DNA of 55,958 nucleotides from Tolumonas sp008015085 (GTDB lineage: Bacteria > Pseudomonadota > Gammaproteobacteria > Enterobacterales > Aeromonadaceae): contig JAJUJX010000018.1 of NCBI GenBank assembly GCA_029265125.1, positions 1 through 55,958 of the forward strand. The letters are read 5' to 3'. Shown in pieces: positions 8,618 to 16,788 of this stretch. How positions within the stretch are numbered: position 1 is the first letter of the stretch; the number at the start of each line of letters is the position of its first letter. Position numbers and translations under genes: made by a program. The notes under the pieces were generated by a model, which saw only the letters and a program-made list of their open reading frames with translations, had not been told where the DNA came from and made no database searches.

Positions 8618-8645
8618 TAAAAAACAGACCCGCCGGAGCGGGTCT
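8618..8645 (-). terminator. Rho-independent terminator of asnB
   Basis: Read on the minus strand, an 8-bp stem (agacccgc / gcgggtct) with a 4-base loop is followed by G and six T residues. It lies about 10 bases past the asnB stop. Confidence 0.92.
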
Positions 8646-8655
8646 TGAGTCTGAA

Positions 8656-10326
8656 TTACTTCAGTGAGTCGTTGTGTACGTCGAGTACCGCACGACCTGA
8701 TGGATCAGCCAGCTCTTTGAACTTGGCATCCCACTCCAGTGCCGCCGGAGTTGAACATGCAACAGACTTGCCGTAAGGAACACACAGTGCTGCAGATTCC
8801 AGCGGGAAGTGTTCTTCAAAGATAGAGCGATAGTAGTAGGCTTCTTTGGTCAGCGGTGTGTTGATTGGGAAGCGATAAGCTGCTGCTTCCATCATCTGGT
8901 CACTGACCTCACGTTCGACCAGTGCTTTCAGGCTGTCGATCCAAGAGTAACCTACACCGTCAGAGAACTGTTCTTTCTGACGCCATGCCACTTCTTTCGG
9001 CAGATAGTGTTCAAAGCATTCACGAACGATGTGTTTTTCGATCTTACCGTTACCGCACATTTTGTCTTTTGGATTCAGACGCATTGCTACATCCATGAAC
9101 TCTTTGTCCAGGAACGGAACACGCGCTTCCACACCCCATGCAGCCATCGATTTGTTAGCACGCAGGCAGTCGTACATATGCAGCTGGCTCAGCTTACGTA
9201 CAGTTTCTTCGTGGAATTCTTTCGCATTAGGCGCTTTATGGAAGTAGAGGTAACCACCGAACAGTTCGTCAGAACCTTCGCCAGACAATACCATTTTGAT
9301 GCCCATTGCTTTGATGAAACGCGCCATCAGATACATCGGCGTGGATGCACGGATAGTAGTCACATCGTAAGTTTCGATGTGGTAAATCACATCACGAATT
9401 GCATCCAAACCTTCCTGTACGGTGAAATGGATGTCGTGATGGATTGTGCCCAGCGCATCAGCCACTTTACGGGCAGCCGCCAAATCAGGAGAACCTTCCA
9501 GACCCACTGCAAATGAGTGCAGTTGTGGCCACCAGGCTTCAGATTTACCATCGTCTTCGACGCGACGAGCCGCAAAGCGTTTGGTGATTGCAGAGATAAC
9601 GGATGAATCCAGACCTCCGGAGAGCAGTACACCATACGGCACGTCACACATCAGCTGACGTTTTACGGCATCTTCCAGCGCATCACGCAGTGCCAGTTTG
9701 TCAGTGACATTGTTTTCTACTGCACTGAATTCCATCCAGTCACGGGTGTAATACTGAGTTGGCTCTGGGCCGTTTTTGCTCCACAGGAAATGTCCTGGTG
9801 GGAACTCAGCGACGGTCTTACAAACAGGAACCAGTGCTTTCATTTCAGAAGCGACATAGAAGTTACCGTGTTCATCTCGACCGGTATACAAAGGAATGAT
9901 ACCCATGTGGTCACGACCAATCAGGTATGCATCCTGTTCTGCATCATACAGAGCAAAAGCGAAAATCCCGCTTAGGTCATCCAAAAAGGCTGGGCCTTTC
10001 TCTTTATACAGAGCCAGAATAACTTCGCAGTCAGAACCGGTCTGGAATTTGAAATCAACGGTCAGATTTTTCTGCAGATCTTTGTGATTATAGATCTCGC
10101 CATTAACGGCCAATACGTGGGTGTGTTCAGGATTATATAAAGGTTGTGCGCCATTACCTGGGTCGACGATGGAGAGACGTTCATGAACCAGAATAGCTTT
10201 GTCACTGCTGTAAACACCAGACCAGTCCGGACCACGGTGACGCAGACGCTTAGACATTTCCAGTGCTGTTTTGCGCAATGCGCCAGCATCGGATTTAATG
10301 TCCAGAATACCAAAAATTGAACACAT
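8656..10326 (-). CDS. asnB: Asparagine synthase B (glutamine-hydrolysing)
   Basis: Makes asparagine from aspartate, ATP and glutamine. I start it at the ATG at 10326, preceded by aaaaaggaag. This puts a cysteine directly after the initiator Met (MCSIFGILD), which becomes the N-terminal nucleophile of the class II glutaminase. The length is 556 residues (E. coli 554). The glutaminase domain covers roughly residues 1-200 and the synthetase domain follows with the PP-loop SGGLDSS and the GEGSDELFGGY motif. The frame stays open for 29 codons upstream to a TTG, but Cys2 must be exposed for activity, so that extension is rejected. Confidence 0.97.
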   Translation of the reverse strand: MCSIFGILDIKSDAGALRKTALEMSKRLRHRGPDWSGVYSSDKAILVHERLSIVDPGNGAQPLYNPEHTHVLAVNGEIYNHKDLQKNLTVDFKFQTGSDCEVILALYKEKGPAFLDDLSGIFAFALYDAEQDAYLIGRDHMGIIPLYTGRDEHGNFYVASEMKALVPVCKTVAEFPPGHFLWSKNGPEPTQYYTRDWMEFSAVENNVTDKLALRDALEDAVKRQLMCDVPYGVLLSGGLDSSVISAITKRFAARRVEDDGKSEAWWPQLHSFAVGLEGSPDLAAARKVADALGTIHHDIHFTVQEGLDAIRDVIYHIETYDVTTIRASTPMYLMARFIKAMGIKMVLSGEGSDELFGGYLYFHKAPNAKEFHEETVRKLSQLHMYDCLRANKSMAAWGVEARVPFLDKEFMDVAMRLNPKDKMCGNGKIEKHIVRECFEHYLPKEVAWRQKEQFSDGVGYSWIDSLKALVEREVSDQMMEAAAYRFPINTPLTKEAYYYRSIFEEHFPLESAALCVPYGKSVACSTPAALEWDAKFKELADPSGRAVLDVHNDSLK

Positions 10327-10653
10327 ACTTCCTTTTTCCTCGAATAATAGGGCCCCACGCAGGCCGTTATGACCGAATACATCAATCTGCCAGAGAGAAG
10401 GTTGATTCTGCAAGCAGAAAAACGGTGGAGAAGGGGGATTCCTGAAAATTTCCCCACCTTAATTACTGAAATTGCCGGAAACTATACCATTACTCCGATA
10501 CACACTCACTTTCTTTGCATAAAACTTGGCAGGAAATAGCTTCGATCCAGCAGATTCGGGGTAGAATTTGCGTTTTTTCGTAAATGACACTTGTTTTCAT
10601 AAGACGGATCAGTTTCATTACACCTGACACACTTCATTCAGGAGGGCTAAGGC
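10327..10653. other. Divergent asnB / adenine deaminase intergenic region
   Basis: 327 bases with no gene. On the asnB side (10401-10460, minus sense) an imperfect hairpin (ggtggggaa ... ccttctccacc) is followed directly by gttttt, resembling an attenuator or early terminator about 90 bases before the asnB start. The deaminase side is A/T rich with several weak promoter-like stretches but none I can defend. A clear Shine-Dalgarno (ggaggg, 10641-10646) serves the TTG start of the deaminase. Confidence 0.5.
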
Positions 10654-11649
10654 TTGGAGTCATTTATTGCGGGTTTACCCAAAGTTGAATTGCATTTACA
10701 TATTGAGGGTACTTTAGAGCCTGAGCTGACATTTGCTCTGGCTGAGCGAAATGGCATTAAATTGCCTTATGCCGATGTTGAAAGTCTGCGTGCTGCCTAC
10801 AATTTTTCAAATCTGCAGTCATTCCTTGATCTCTATTATCAAGGGGCTGGTGTGTTGCAAACGGAGCAGGATTTTTACGATTTAACCTGGGCCTACCTGA
10901 TGCGTTGCCGTCAGGATCGCGTTATGCACACCGAGATCTTTTTCGATCCACAGACACATCTTGAACGTGGAATTGATTTTGCCACTGTGATTGGGGGTAT
11001 TCATTCTGCGCTGGTCGCTGCTCGCAAAACACTGGGTATCAGCTCATGCCTGATCATGTGTTTCCTGCGTCATCTCAGCGAAGAGTCAGCGTTTGAAACA
11101 CTCGAACAAGCTCTGCCATTTAAAGCGTGGATCGACGGTGTTGGTCTCGATTCATCAGAAGTTGGTAATCCACCACAAAAATTTGCCTGTGTATTCGCAA
11201 AAGCTCGTGAGTTAGGTTTTAGGGCGGTAGCTCATGCCGGTGAAGAGGGACCTGCTAGCTATATATGGGATGCCTTGGATGTATTGAAAACCGAACGTAT
11301 CGATCATGGTGTCCGCTGTGTGGATGATCCTTTGCTGGTGGCTCGCTTAGTAGCGGAGCGGATTCCACTGACAGTTTGTCCGTTATCTAATCTGAAACTG
11401 CGAGTTTTTGATTCGATGGCCGATCATAATATTCTTGACCTGTTAGATAAAGGTGTTTGTGTCACTGTGAACTCAGATGATCCGGCTTATTTTGGCGGTT
11501 ATATGAATGATAACTACCAGGCGCTGGCTGATTCTTTGATGGCATCTAAAGAGCAGATCCGCCGTTTGGCATTGAATAGTGTGGAAGCATGCTGGTTGCC
11601 GGAAAAGGAAAAAGAGGTATTACGTAGTCGTATCCTGGCCTATGTCTGA
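10654..11649 (+). CDS. Adenine deaminase, adenosine-deaminase superfamily (PA0148 type)
   Basis: Zinc-dependent amidohydrolase of 331 residues. The start is a TTG seven bases after ggaggg. The HxH metal motif (ELHLHIEGTLEPE), HAGEEGP, HGVR and the metal/catalytic aspartates of NSDDPAYFGGY are all present. It is usually annotated adenosine deaminase. However, the LPKxELHLHxEGTLEPEL start, the DLTWAYL segment and FFDPQTH match, as I remember it, the subgroup to which Pseudomonas PA0148 belongs, shown to deaminate adenine to hypoxanthine. E. coli Add has a different N-terminus. The adenine assignment is family-based and untested here. Confidence 0.85.
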   Translation: MESFIAGLPKVELHLHIEGTLEPELTFALAERNGIKLPYADVESLRAAYNFSNLQSFLDLYYQGAGVLQTEQDFYDLTWAYLMRCRQDRVMHTEIFFDPQTHLERGIDFATVIGGIHSALVAARKTLGISSCLIMCFLRHLSEESAFETLEQALPFKAWIDGVGLDSSEVGNPPQKFACVFAKARELGFRAVAHAGEEGPASYIWDALDVLKTERIDHGVRCVDDPLLVARLVAERIPLTVCPLSNLKLRVFDSMADHNILDLLDKGVCVTVNSDDPAYFGGYMNDNYQALADSLMASKEQIRRLALNSVEACWLPEKEKEVLRSRILAYV

Positions 11650-11672
11650 TTCCTGCTATGTGTGAAATGATT

Positions 11673-11691
11673 GCGTACAAGGATTGTACGC
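11673..11691 (+). terminator. Hairpin after the adenine deaminase gene
   Basis: A perfect 8-bp stem (gcgtacaa / ttgtacgc) with a 3-base loop, 23 bases after the stop. No T tract follows, so it may be an RNA-stabilising hairpin or a weak terminator. Confidence 0.45.
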
Positions 11692-11778
11692 GTTGCCTGC
11701 TATTGTTGCTGGATCGGTGACGTCTCGGTAAAATTTTTTTATCATGCTCCTCTTAATGTTGATGTATATGAGCATGCA

Positions 11779-12723
11779 ATGACCAACGATTCTGCACTGA
11801 ACCATAAGTTATCCCTCTCTTTATTCCATCCCCGCTATTGGCTTACATGGTTCAGTATTGCGTTGCTGGCTCTCCTTGCATGGTTTCCGGTAAAACTTCG
11901 TGACACCTTGGCGGCCTCTTTAGCCGGGATTGTGCTTCGTTTTTCTAAAAAACAGTGCTACGCCGCCCGCCTCAATATTGGATTATGTTTCCCTGACTTG
12001 AGTGAACAACAACGTGAACAGATGCTGTTGCGGAGTATCTGCGTTGGTTTGAAAGGCTTTTTCGCGTTAGGTGAACCGACTTTTTTACCAGCTAAACTGT
12101 TTTTGAACCGGATAAAAGCCAATGGCTGGGAACATGTCGAAGCTGCCAGACAGAGTGGTAAACCGATTATTTTCATGATCCCGCACACTTGGACTATTGA
12201 TGCCTGTGGACTCTATTTTTCGGGGATGGGGCTGACTATGTGCACAATGATGCACAGTGCGCGAAATGCGGTTTATGATTGGTTTCTGAATCGTCAGCGG
12301 GTTCGGTTTGGCGGTAAGGTTTACGAACGCAGTGCGGGCCTGAAACCTATCATTAAAGATATGCGTAACGGCTATAACTTCTTTTATCTGCCAGATCAGG
12401 ATCACGGTCATGATGCCAGCGTTTTTGTACCGTTGTTTGGTGTGCCTAAGGCAACATTGCCCGCATTGCCTAAACTGACAAAATTATCCGGTGCAATCGT
12501 ACTGCCTGTACTGGCAACCTACAATGAAACGACCTGTCAGTATGAGCTACAAATAAGGCCAGCCATGGCTCCATATCCGACATCTGATCTGATGGCTGAT
12601 GTGCAATATATGAATACAGAAATTGAAATGTTGCTCAATAATTATCCGGAGCAATATATGTGGTTTCTGAAGTATTTTCGTTCTTTGCCTGATGGAAGTA
12701 AGCGTTCGTATAAGCCTGAATAA
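11779..12723 (+). CDS. lpxM: Lipid A late acyltransferase, LpxM/LpxL family
   Basis: Inner-membrane acyltransferase that adds a secondary fatty acyl chain to lipid A. From the ATG at 11779 it has 314 residues. It shows the family's N-terminal HPRYW followed by a single membrane helix (residues about 18-37), the catalytic HX4D motif (HTWTID), NLNIGLCFP-like ARLNIGLCFPDLSE, and YLPDQDHG. FRHPRYWxxW and the PDQDHG region are closer to E. coli LpxM than to LpxL. The frame is open upstream to 11671, but that segment looks non-coding and overlaps the preceding hairpin. The ribosome site is weak, so the start is uncertain by a few codons. Confidence 0.87.
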   Translation: MTNDSALNHKLSLSLFHPRYWLTWFSIALLALLAWFPVKLRDTLAASLAGIVLRFSKKQCYAARLNIGLCFPDLSEQQREQMLLRSICVGLKGFFALGEPTFLPAKLFLNRIKANGWEHVEAARQSGKPIIFMIPHTWTIDACGLYFSGMGLTMCTMMHSARNAVYDWFLNRQRVRFGGKVYERSAGLKPIIKDMRNGYNFFYLPDQDHGHDASVFVPLFGVPKATLPALPKLTKLSGAIVLPVLATYNETTCQYELQIRPAMAPYPTSDLMADVQYMNTEIEMLLNNYPEQYMWFLKYFRSLPDGSKRSYKPE

Positions 12724-12779
12724 CCTGGGTTTTTATACACAGGTAAATTCGCTGGTTTATTCGTTTGGAGCTTGAGACA

Positions 12780-12806
12780 AGGCACGCATTAAACGTGCCT
12801 ATTTTT
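12780..12806 (+). terminator. Rho-independent terminator of lpxM
   Basis: A 7-bp stem (aggcacg / cgtgcct) with a 7-base A/T loop, followed by atttttg. Confidence 0.8.
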
Positions 12807-12824
12807 GTCTTCGGGCCAAAAAAT

Positions 12825-12854
12825 TTGCGAAAAATGATAACCCGATGATATAGT
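12825..12854 (+). promoter_or_regulatory. Candidate sigma-70 promoter of bax
   Basis: TTGCGA (12825-12830) and TATAGT (12849-12854) are 18 bases apart. They lie directly after the lpxM terminator and would start transcription near 12861, giving bax a leader of about 125 bases. Confidence 0.55.
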
Positions 12855-12874
12855 GATCATATCTTGTTCAACTA

Positions 12875-12985
12875 AACGGATAAAAAAGCTACGAAGGAGC
12901 GTAGTACCGCGCATTAGGAGCGGGTTGTTAAATCAGGTGAATCAGCGCCATATCCGGTAGCTGAAAGCTCTGGGAGAATCATTGC
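12875..12985 (+). promoter_or_regulatory. Structured 5' leader of bax with GGA-bearing hairpins
   Basis: Two small hairpins sit side by side. Stem ctacg/cgtag (12889-12904) has loop aaggag, and stem ccgc/gcgg (12907-12923) has a loop containing attagga. Both loops carry GGA, as does acgga at 12876-12880, and a further gggag acts as the Shine-Dalgarno (12972-12976). A hairpin agct/agct lies just before that. ANGGA motifs in loops plus one at the ribosome site are the pattern bound by CsrA/RsmA. I see no match to a known riboswitch class. The assignment is a hypothesis. Confidence 0.4.
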
Positions 12986-13786
12986 ATGAAGTTATTTGCC
13001 AGGTTATTTCTGGTGTGTGGAGTTTTAACAGCTCTGCTACCCCTGACAGTAAATAGTGCAGACAACTTAGAGTCTGTAAAATCTACGTCATTCACGGCAG
13101 TCAGAGAACACACAGTTCCTGATTTTGATGCGATCAAAGACGCTGAACAACGCAAGCGCGCATTTGTCGCTTATCTGCTGCCATCCTATCAACAGGTCAC
13201 CTCAGACATTCTTTCCCAACGCAAACAGCTGGAAAAATTGCAATCGCAGTTACAGGAAGGGATATTATTATCTGATGGACAGCTGACGTGGTTACAAGGT
13301 GTAGCCAATCAATATCGTCAGGAACTGACGGACGACTACAGTGCTGATATCGATCGGCTACTGGTCCGGGTTGATATACTACCGCCTGAGTTAGTTTTAA
13401 GTCAGGCAGCGACAGAATCTGGCTGGGGAACCTCCCGTTTGGCCAGAAAGTCTAACAATTACTTTGGCCATTTTTGCCAGAGCTCTGGATGCGATGTAAC
13501 GCCGTATCGCTCCAATGTGGTGAAAGCTAAGCGGTTCAGCTCACCTGAGATGGCTGTACGGGCTTACATGCAGAATCTGAACTCTCACCCTGCTTACAGC
13601 AAGGTTCGTGAGTTACGGGCTGATATGCGAGCTAATGAGCAACCAATGGACGCAGTGGTATTAGCGAAAGGACTGCGCCGTTACTCGACCATGGGTGATG
13701 GCTATGTAAAGCGGATCCAGGGCATGATCCGGACTAACAAGCAGTACTGGCGCTCATCTGGTCTGAACCCACCAATGCATCGCTAA
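12986..13786 (+). CDS. bax: Bax-like exported glucosaminidase-domain protein
   Basis: A 266-residue exported protein resembling E. coli Bax. A signal peptide covers about residues 1-25 (ending VNSA). The C-terminal half is a mannosyl-glycoprotein endo-beta-N-acetylglucosaminidase (PF01832) domain with LVLSQAATESGWGTSRLA, which carries the conserved glutamate, then NNYFGHFC and AVRAYMQNLNSHPAY. It probably cuts or remodels peptidoglycan glycan strands in the periplasm; Bax itself has little direct biochemistry. It has its own promoter and an unusual leader, and ends at a convergent terminator shared with ttcA. Confidence 0.9.
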   Translation: MKLFARLFLVCGVLTALLPLTVNSADNLESVKSTSFTAVREHTVPDFDAIKDAEQRKRAFVAYLLPSYQQVTSDILSQRKQLEKLQSQLQEGILLSDGQLTWLQGVANQYRQELTDDYSADIDRLLVRVDILPPELVLSQAATESGWGTSRLARKSNNYFGHFCQSSGCDVTPYRSNVVKAKRFSSPEMAVRAYMQNLNSHPAYSKVRELRADMRANEQPMDAVVLAKGLRRYSTMGDGYVKRIQGMIRTNKQYWRSSGLNPPMHR

Positions 13787-13797
13787 TATCGCCCATT

Positions 13798-13832
13798 AAA
13801 AAAGCGCCATCATACGATATGGCGCTTTTTTT
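13798..13832. terminator. Bidirectional terminator between bax and ttcA
   Basis: A stem agcgccat/atggcgct extended by A and T tracts on both sides (aaaaaa left, ttttttt right), so it works in either direction for these convergent genes. Confidence 0.92.
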
Positions 13833-13882
13833 ATTGTGTTCACTAAAACTTCTAACGCCTTTGGCGATGAAGGTTTTCCAAT

Positions 13883-14794
13883 TTAGCTGATTTCAATGAT
13901 TTCTAATCTGTCGTCTGGCTCAATAGCCAACGACTGCGGAACTGCAGGAATATCCTGTTTATCAAACGCAATATCACCACCATCAATGATGCCACTGCTG
14001 CTGTTGATTGATTTGAAATCAAACAGCTTATGATCCATTAAATGGCTGGGAGTGATGTTCTGAATAGCATTAAACATGGTTTCAATACGCCCTGGAAAAC
14101 GACGATCCCAGTCATTCAGCATCTCTTTCATTGCTTTGCGCTGCAGGTTTTCCTGAGAGCCACACAGGTTACAAGGAATGATAGGGAATGCTTTCCACTC
14201 TGCATAACGGATCAGATCTTTCTCCCGGCAATAAGCTAACGGGCGAATAACGACATGTTTACCATCATCACTGACTAGCTTTGGGGGCATTGCTTTCAGT
14301 TTCCCGCCATAAAACATATTCAGTAGCAGTGTTTCCAGAATATCGTCACGGTGATGGCCAAGAGCAATCTTCGTTGCCCTTAACTCACTGGCTGTGCGAT
14401 ACAGAATACCGCGTCGCAGACGTGAACACAGAGAGCAGGTTGTTTTCCCTTCAGGTATTTTATCTTTTACGATGGAGTAGGTGTCTTCTTCTACGATCTT
14501 ATATTCAACACCAATACTCTTAAGGTAATTGGGCAATACATCAGCCGGAAAACCGGGCTGCTTTTGATCCAGATTAACAGCAATAATATCAAAATGAATG
14601 GGAGCACTGGCTTGCAGATTTCGCAGAATATCAAGCATAGCAAAGCTGTCTTTACCACCAGACAAACAAACCATAACCCGATCACCGTCTTCAATCATAT
14701 TGAAATCGGCAATAGCCTGACCGACATGTCGGCGGAGACGTTTTTGTAGTTTGTTATTGTTATATTGCTGTTTGGCAGAAAGCTCTTGCATCAT
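13883..14794 (-). CDS. ttcA: tRNA 2-thiocytidine(32) synthetase TtcA
   Basis: Iron-sulfur enzyme that thiolates cytidine 32 of some tRNAs. With the start at the ATG at 14794 it has 303 residues. The PP-loop SGGKDS is at residues 45-50. Two CxxC pairs (C120/C123 in TCSLCSRLRRG and C208/C211 in CNLCGSQENLQR) are those that hold the cluster. KLQKRLRRHVGQAIADFNMIEDGD matches E. coli TtcA closely. A TTG four codons upstream is possible but less likely. It follows uspE and fnr in the E. coli order. Confidence 0.95.
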   Translation of the reverse strand: MMQELSAKQQYNNNKLQKRLRRHVGQAIADFNMIEDGDRVMVCLSGGKDSFAMLDILRNLQASAPIHFDIIAVNLDQKQPGFPADVLPNYLKSIGVEYKIVEEDTYSIVKDKIPEGKTTCSLCSRLRRGILYRTASELRATKIALGHHRDDILETLLLNMFYGGKLKAMPPKLVSDDGKHVVIRPLAYCREKDLIRYAEWKAFPIIPCNLCGSQENLQRKAMKEMLNDWDRRFPGRIETMFNAIQNITPSHLMDHKLFDFKSINSSSGIIDGGDIAFDKQDIPAVPQSLAIEPDDRLEIIEIS

Positions 14795-14803
14795 TGATGA
14801 CCC

Positions 14804-14836
14804 CAAAAAAGACAGGCCGCAATTATAGCGGCCGTC
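14804..14836 (-). terminator. Terminator between uspE and ttcA
   Basis: On the minus strand a 6-bp GC stem (ggccgc/gcggcc) with a 7-base A/T loop is followed by tgtctttttt. The T tract runs into the ttcA ribosome-binding area, so ttcA may depend on read-through. Confidence 0.65.
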
Positions 14837-14860
14837 ATATCCGGAGCAAGTAAAGTAATA

Positions 14861-15769
14861 TTATTCGTACGCTTTTACTACCAGCAGGTCGCCTTGGATA
14901 CTGTCTACCACTCGTTCAGCCGTATTACCGATGAATGCGGCAGACCAGCCAGTACGTCCGACACTACCCAGAATAGTCAGTTCTGCATCTAACGATTTCG
15001 CAAGTTCAGGTAGTACATCCTCCGGCATACCTTCGACGATATGGATGCAATCCGGCTGAATATCAAACTTACGGGCATACTCTTCCATTTCTGTTTGATG
15101 ATGTTGCTGCATCGCATCACTATATAATTCAGGGCTGAATCCCGGTAATTCCAGCGCAATATTAACAATTGGGGCAGGGAAAGCATTTACTAAATGAAGA
15201 TTGGCTTTCGCTAACTGGGCAATGACTTTGGCCTCATGAATAATCCGTTCATTGAGAGCCATTTGTTCGGGCTCATCACTGATATTGATTGCCGCAAGGA
15301 TATTTCCGCCAGGAGGCCAGCCATGATGTTTGGTTACCAGCACCGGACATGGGCATTTGCGCAATAGATGCCAGTCGCTTGGTGTGAAAATAAACGATTT
15401 GAGCAATGAATGATGATGAGCACTGGTAATAACCAAGTCGTGGTCGTTTTCTTTTACTTCCTGAAGAACACATTCAAACGGACGACTATGCCAGATAACT
15501 TTAGGCTCAATTTCAATCCCTTCTTTCTTATACGGTTTGATCATGCCAGAGAGCCAGCCCTTACGATGGGCTACAACACCTTCCCGCATTTCTTCCCGTT
15601 CTTCATTAGATAAAATAGAGGTGATTTCGTAAGAGAAGTCGTAAATCGCAAGAAATACTTTTATTTTGGTAACATCCTCTAACCTTGCCAATTCCACAGC
15701 CCGTAATAATGCAGGCTGTTCTGGCATGGTAGGATCGATTACAACCAGGATATTCCGATATTTAATCAT
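14861..15769 (-). CDS. uspE: Universal stress protein UspE, tandem Usp domains
   Basis: Cytoplasmic stress protein made of two universal-stress domains in tandem (302 residues from the ATG at 15769, which follows aaggagg). It begins MIKYRNILVVIDP, includes YDFSYE and FTPSDWHLLRKCPCPVL, and ends the second domain with GSVGRTGWSAAFIGNTAERVVD. Length, order of motifs and linkage to fnr and ttcA agree with E. coli UspE. In E. coli it affects stress survival, motility and aggregation. The upstream TTG-type extension of 12 codons is rejected because the Shine-Dalgarno points to 15769. Confidence 0.95.
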   Translation of the reverse strand: MIKYRNILVVIDPTMPEQPALLRAVELARLEDVTKIKVFLAIYDFSYEITSILSNEEREEMREGVVAHRKGWLSGMIKPYKKEGIEIEPKVIWHSRPFECVLQEVKENDHDLVITSAHHHSLLKSFIFTPSDWHLLRKCPCPVLVTKHHGWPPGGNILAAINISDEPEQMALNERIIHEAKVIAQLAKANLHLVNAFPAPIVNIALELPGFSPELYSDAMQQHHQTEMEEYARKFDIQPDCIHIVEGMPEDVLPELAKSLDAELTILGSVGRTGWSAAFIGNTAERVVDSIQGDLLVVKAYE

Positions 15770-15881
15770 AGGAGCCTCCTTGGATAACGATATCGCTATG
15801 ATCACTACATTCAGCGTAGTCGATTTATAGCGGAATAAACGTTATATCAAGCATACTCCGTAAGTTATTTATTTCCAGATA

Positions 15882-16640
15882 CTATTCCGGAGATTGATTT
15901 CCAGCCGAGCCCGCAATCTGAGACAGCGCGATAGGGTCAAGGATCGTCACGTACTTGCCTTTAACTTTGATGAGACCGATTTTCTGGAATCGGCCTAGCA
16001 ACCGGCTGATTGTTTCTACCGTCAAGCCCAGATAGTTACCGATATCGCCCCGAGTCATTGCAAGACGAAATTCACGAGGAGAAAACCCACGTTGAGAGAA
16101 CCGGTTAGAAAGGCTATTGAGAAAGGCAGCCAGACGCTCTTCTGCGTTTTTCTTGGAAAGTAACAGAATCATTTCTTGATCACAGATAATTTCGTTACTC
16201 ATTAACCGCATGATCTGCTGGCGCAGCTTAGACATTTTACCGGAAAGCTCATCCAGAACTTCATAAGGGATTTCGCAAACCATGGATGTTTCGAGAGCCT
16301 GAGCAAACGATGGATGAAACTGCCTGGTTACAGCATCAAATCCCACCAGATCACCTGCCAGATGAAATCCCGTGATTTGTTCGTCGCCTTGCTCGGTAAT
16401 TGTATAAGACTTAACCGTTCCGGAACGGATAGCAAATAGCGATTTTAATTCATCGCCTGCTTTAAAAAGCGTTTCACCTTTTTGTATCGGTTTTTTTCGC
16501 TCGATAATAGAGTCAAGAAGGTCTAATTCGGAGTTATTAAGCGAAAAAGGGATGCATAGCTGGCTGATACTACAATCATGACAGTGAATTGTTCCGCCAC
16601 ACGATGGAGGTCTTTTTGCTTTTGCTTTGTCCTGGATCAT
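15882..16640 (-). CDS. fnr: FNR, oxygen-sensing global regulator
   Basis: Transcription factor that dimerises and binds DNA when it holds an oxygen-sensitive [4Fe-4S] cluster. The 252-residue protein has the cluster cysteines at C20, C23, C29 and C122, exactly as in E. coli, with an extra C14. A cyclic-nucleotide-binding-like sensor domain follows (FHLAGDLVGFDA), then the dimerisation helix and a C-terminal helix-turn-helix with the recognition helix VETISRLLGRFQ (E, S and R base contacts conserved), so target sites should be TTGAT-N4-ATCAA. An FNR-like box sits 18 bases before the start codon, which suggests autoregulation. Confidence 0.98.
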   Translation of the reverse strand: MIQDKAKAKRPPSCGGTIHCHDCSISQLCIPFSLNNSELDLLDSIIERKKPIQKGETLFKAGDELKSLFAIRSGTVKSYTITEQGDEQITGFHLAGDLVGFDAVTRQFHPSFAQALETSMVCEIPYEVLDELSGKMSKLRQQIMRLMSNEIICDQEMILLLSKKNAEERLAAFLNSLSNRFSQRGFSPREFRLAMTRGDIGNYLGLTVETISRLLGRFQKIGLIKVKGKYVTILDPIALSQIAGSAGNQSPE

Positions 16641-16658
16641 CTTGACGTTAGTTGAATT

Positions 16659-16672
16659 TTGATTTTAGTCAA
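16659..16672. promoter_or_regulatory. FNR box upstream of fnr
   Basis: TTGATTTTAGTCAA reads TTGAT-N4-GTCAA, matching nine of ten consensus positions of the FNR site. Its near edge is 18 bases from the fnr start codon, so a bound dimer would cover the start region and probably represses fnr, as known in E. coli. Confidence 0.75.
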
Positions 16673-16750
16673 AAATATATCATTAAAAGAGGGGGCTTGG
16701 GTAGCTCTATTGCTGGTGTTTTAGTGGAATAAATAAATGAAGAGGCGATT

Positions 16751-16782
16751 ATGCCCCACTGGAAGTTTTCGCAGCGGGGCAT
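16751..16782 (-). terminator. Hairpin after rne
   Basis: An 11-bp inverted repeat (atgccccgctg / cagtggggcat, one G-T pair, minus sense) lies just past the rne stop. The following tract has few T residues, so termination is probable but not certain. Confidence 0.55.
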
Positions 16783-16788
16783 TGTCTA

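Noticed and set aside
8809..9516. 235-codon open frame antisense to asnB
   Set aside because: It is an antisense shadow of the synthetase domain, with no recognisable motif.
10327..10413. N-terminal extension of AsnB by 29 codons
   Set aside because: AsnB needs cysteine exposed directly after the initiator Met, and the ATG at 10326 has a good ribosome site; the upstream frame starts only at a TTG.
12925..12985. Resemblance of the bax leader to a ydaO/c-di-AMP riboswitch (ggtgaatc and ggtagctgaa strings)
   Set aside because: The strings are short, the order of helices and the conserved core are not present, and the class is essentially unknown in gammaproteobacteria.
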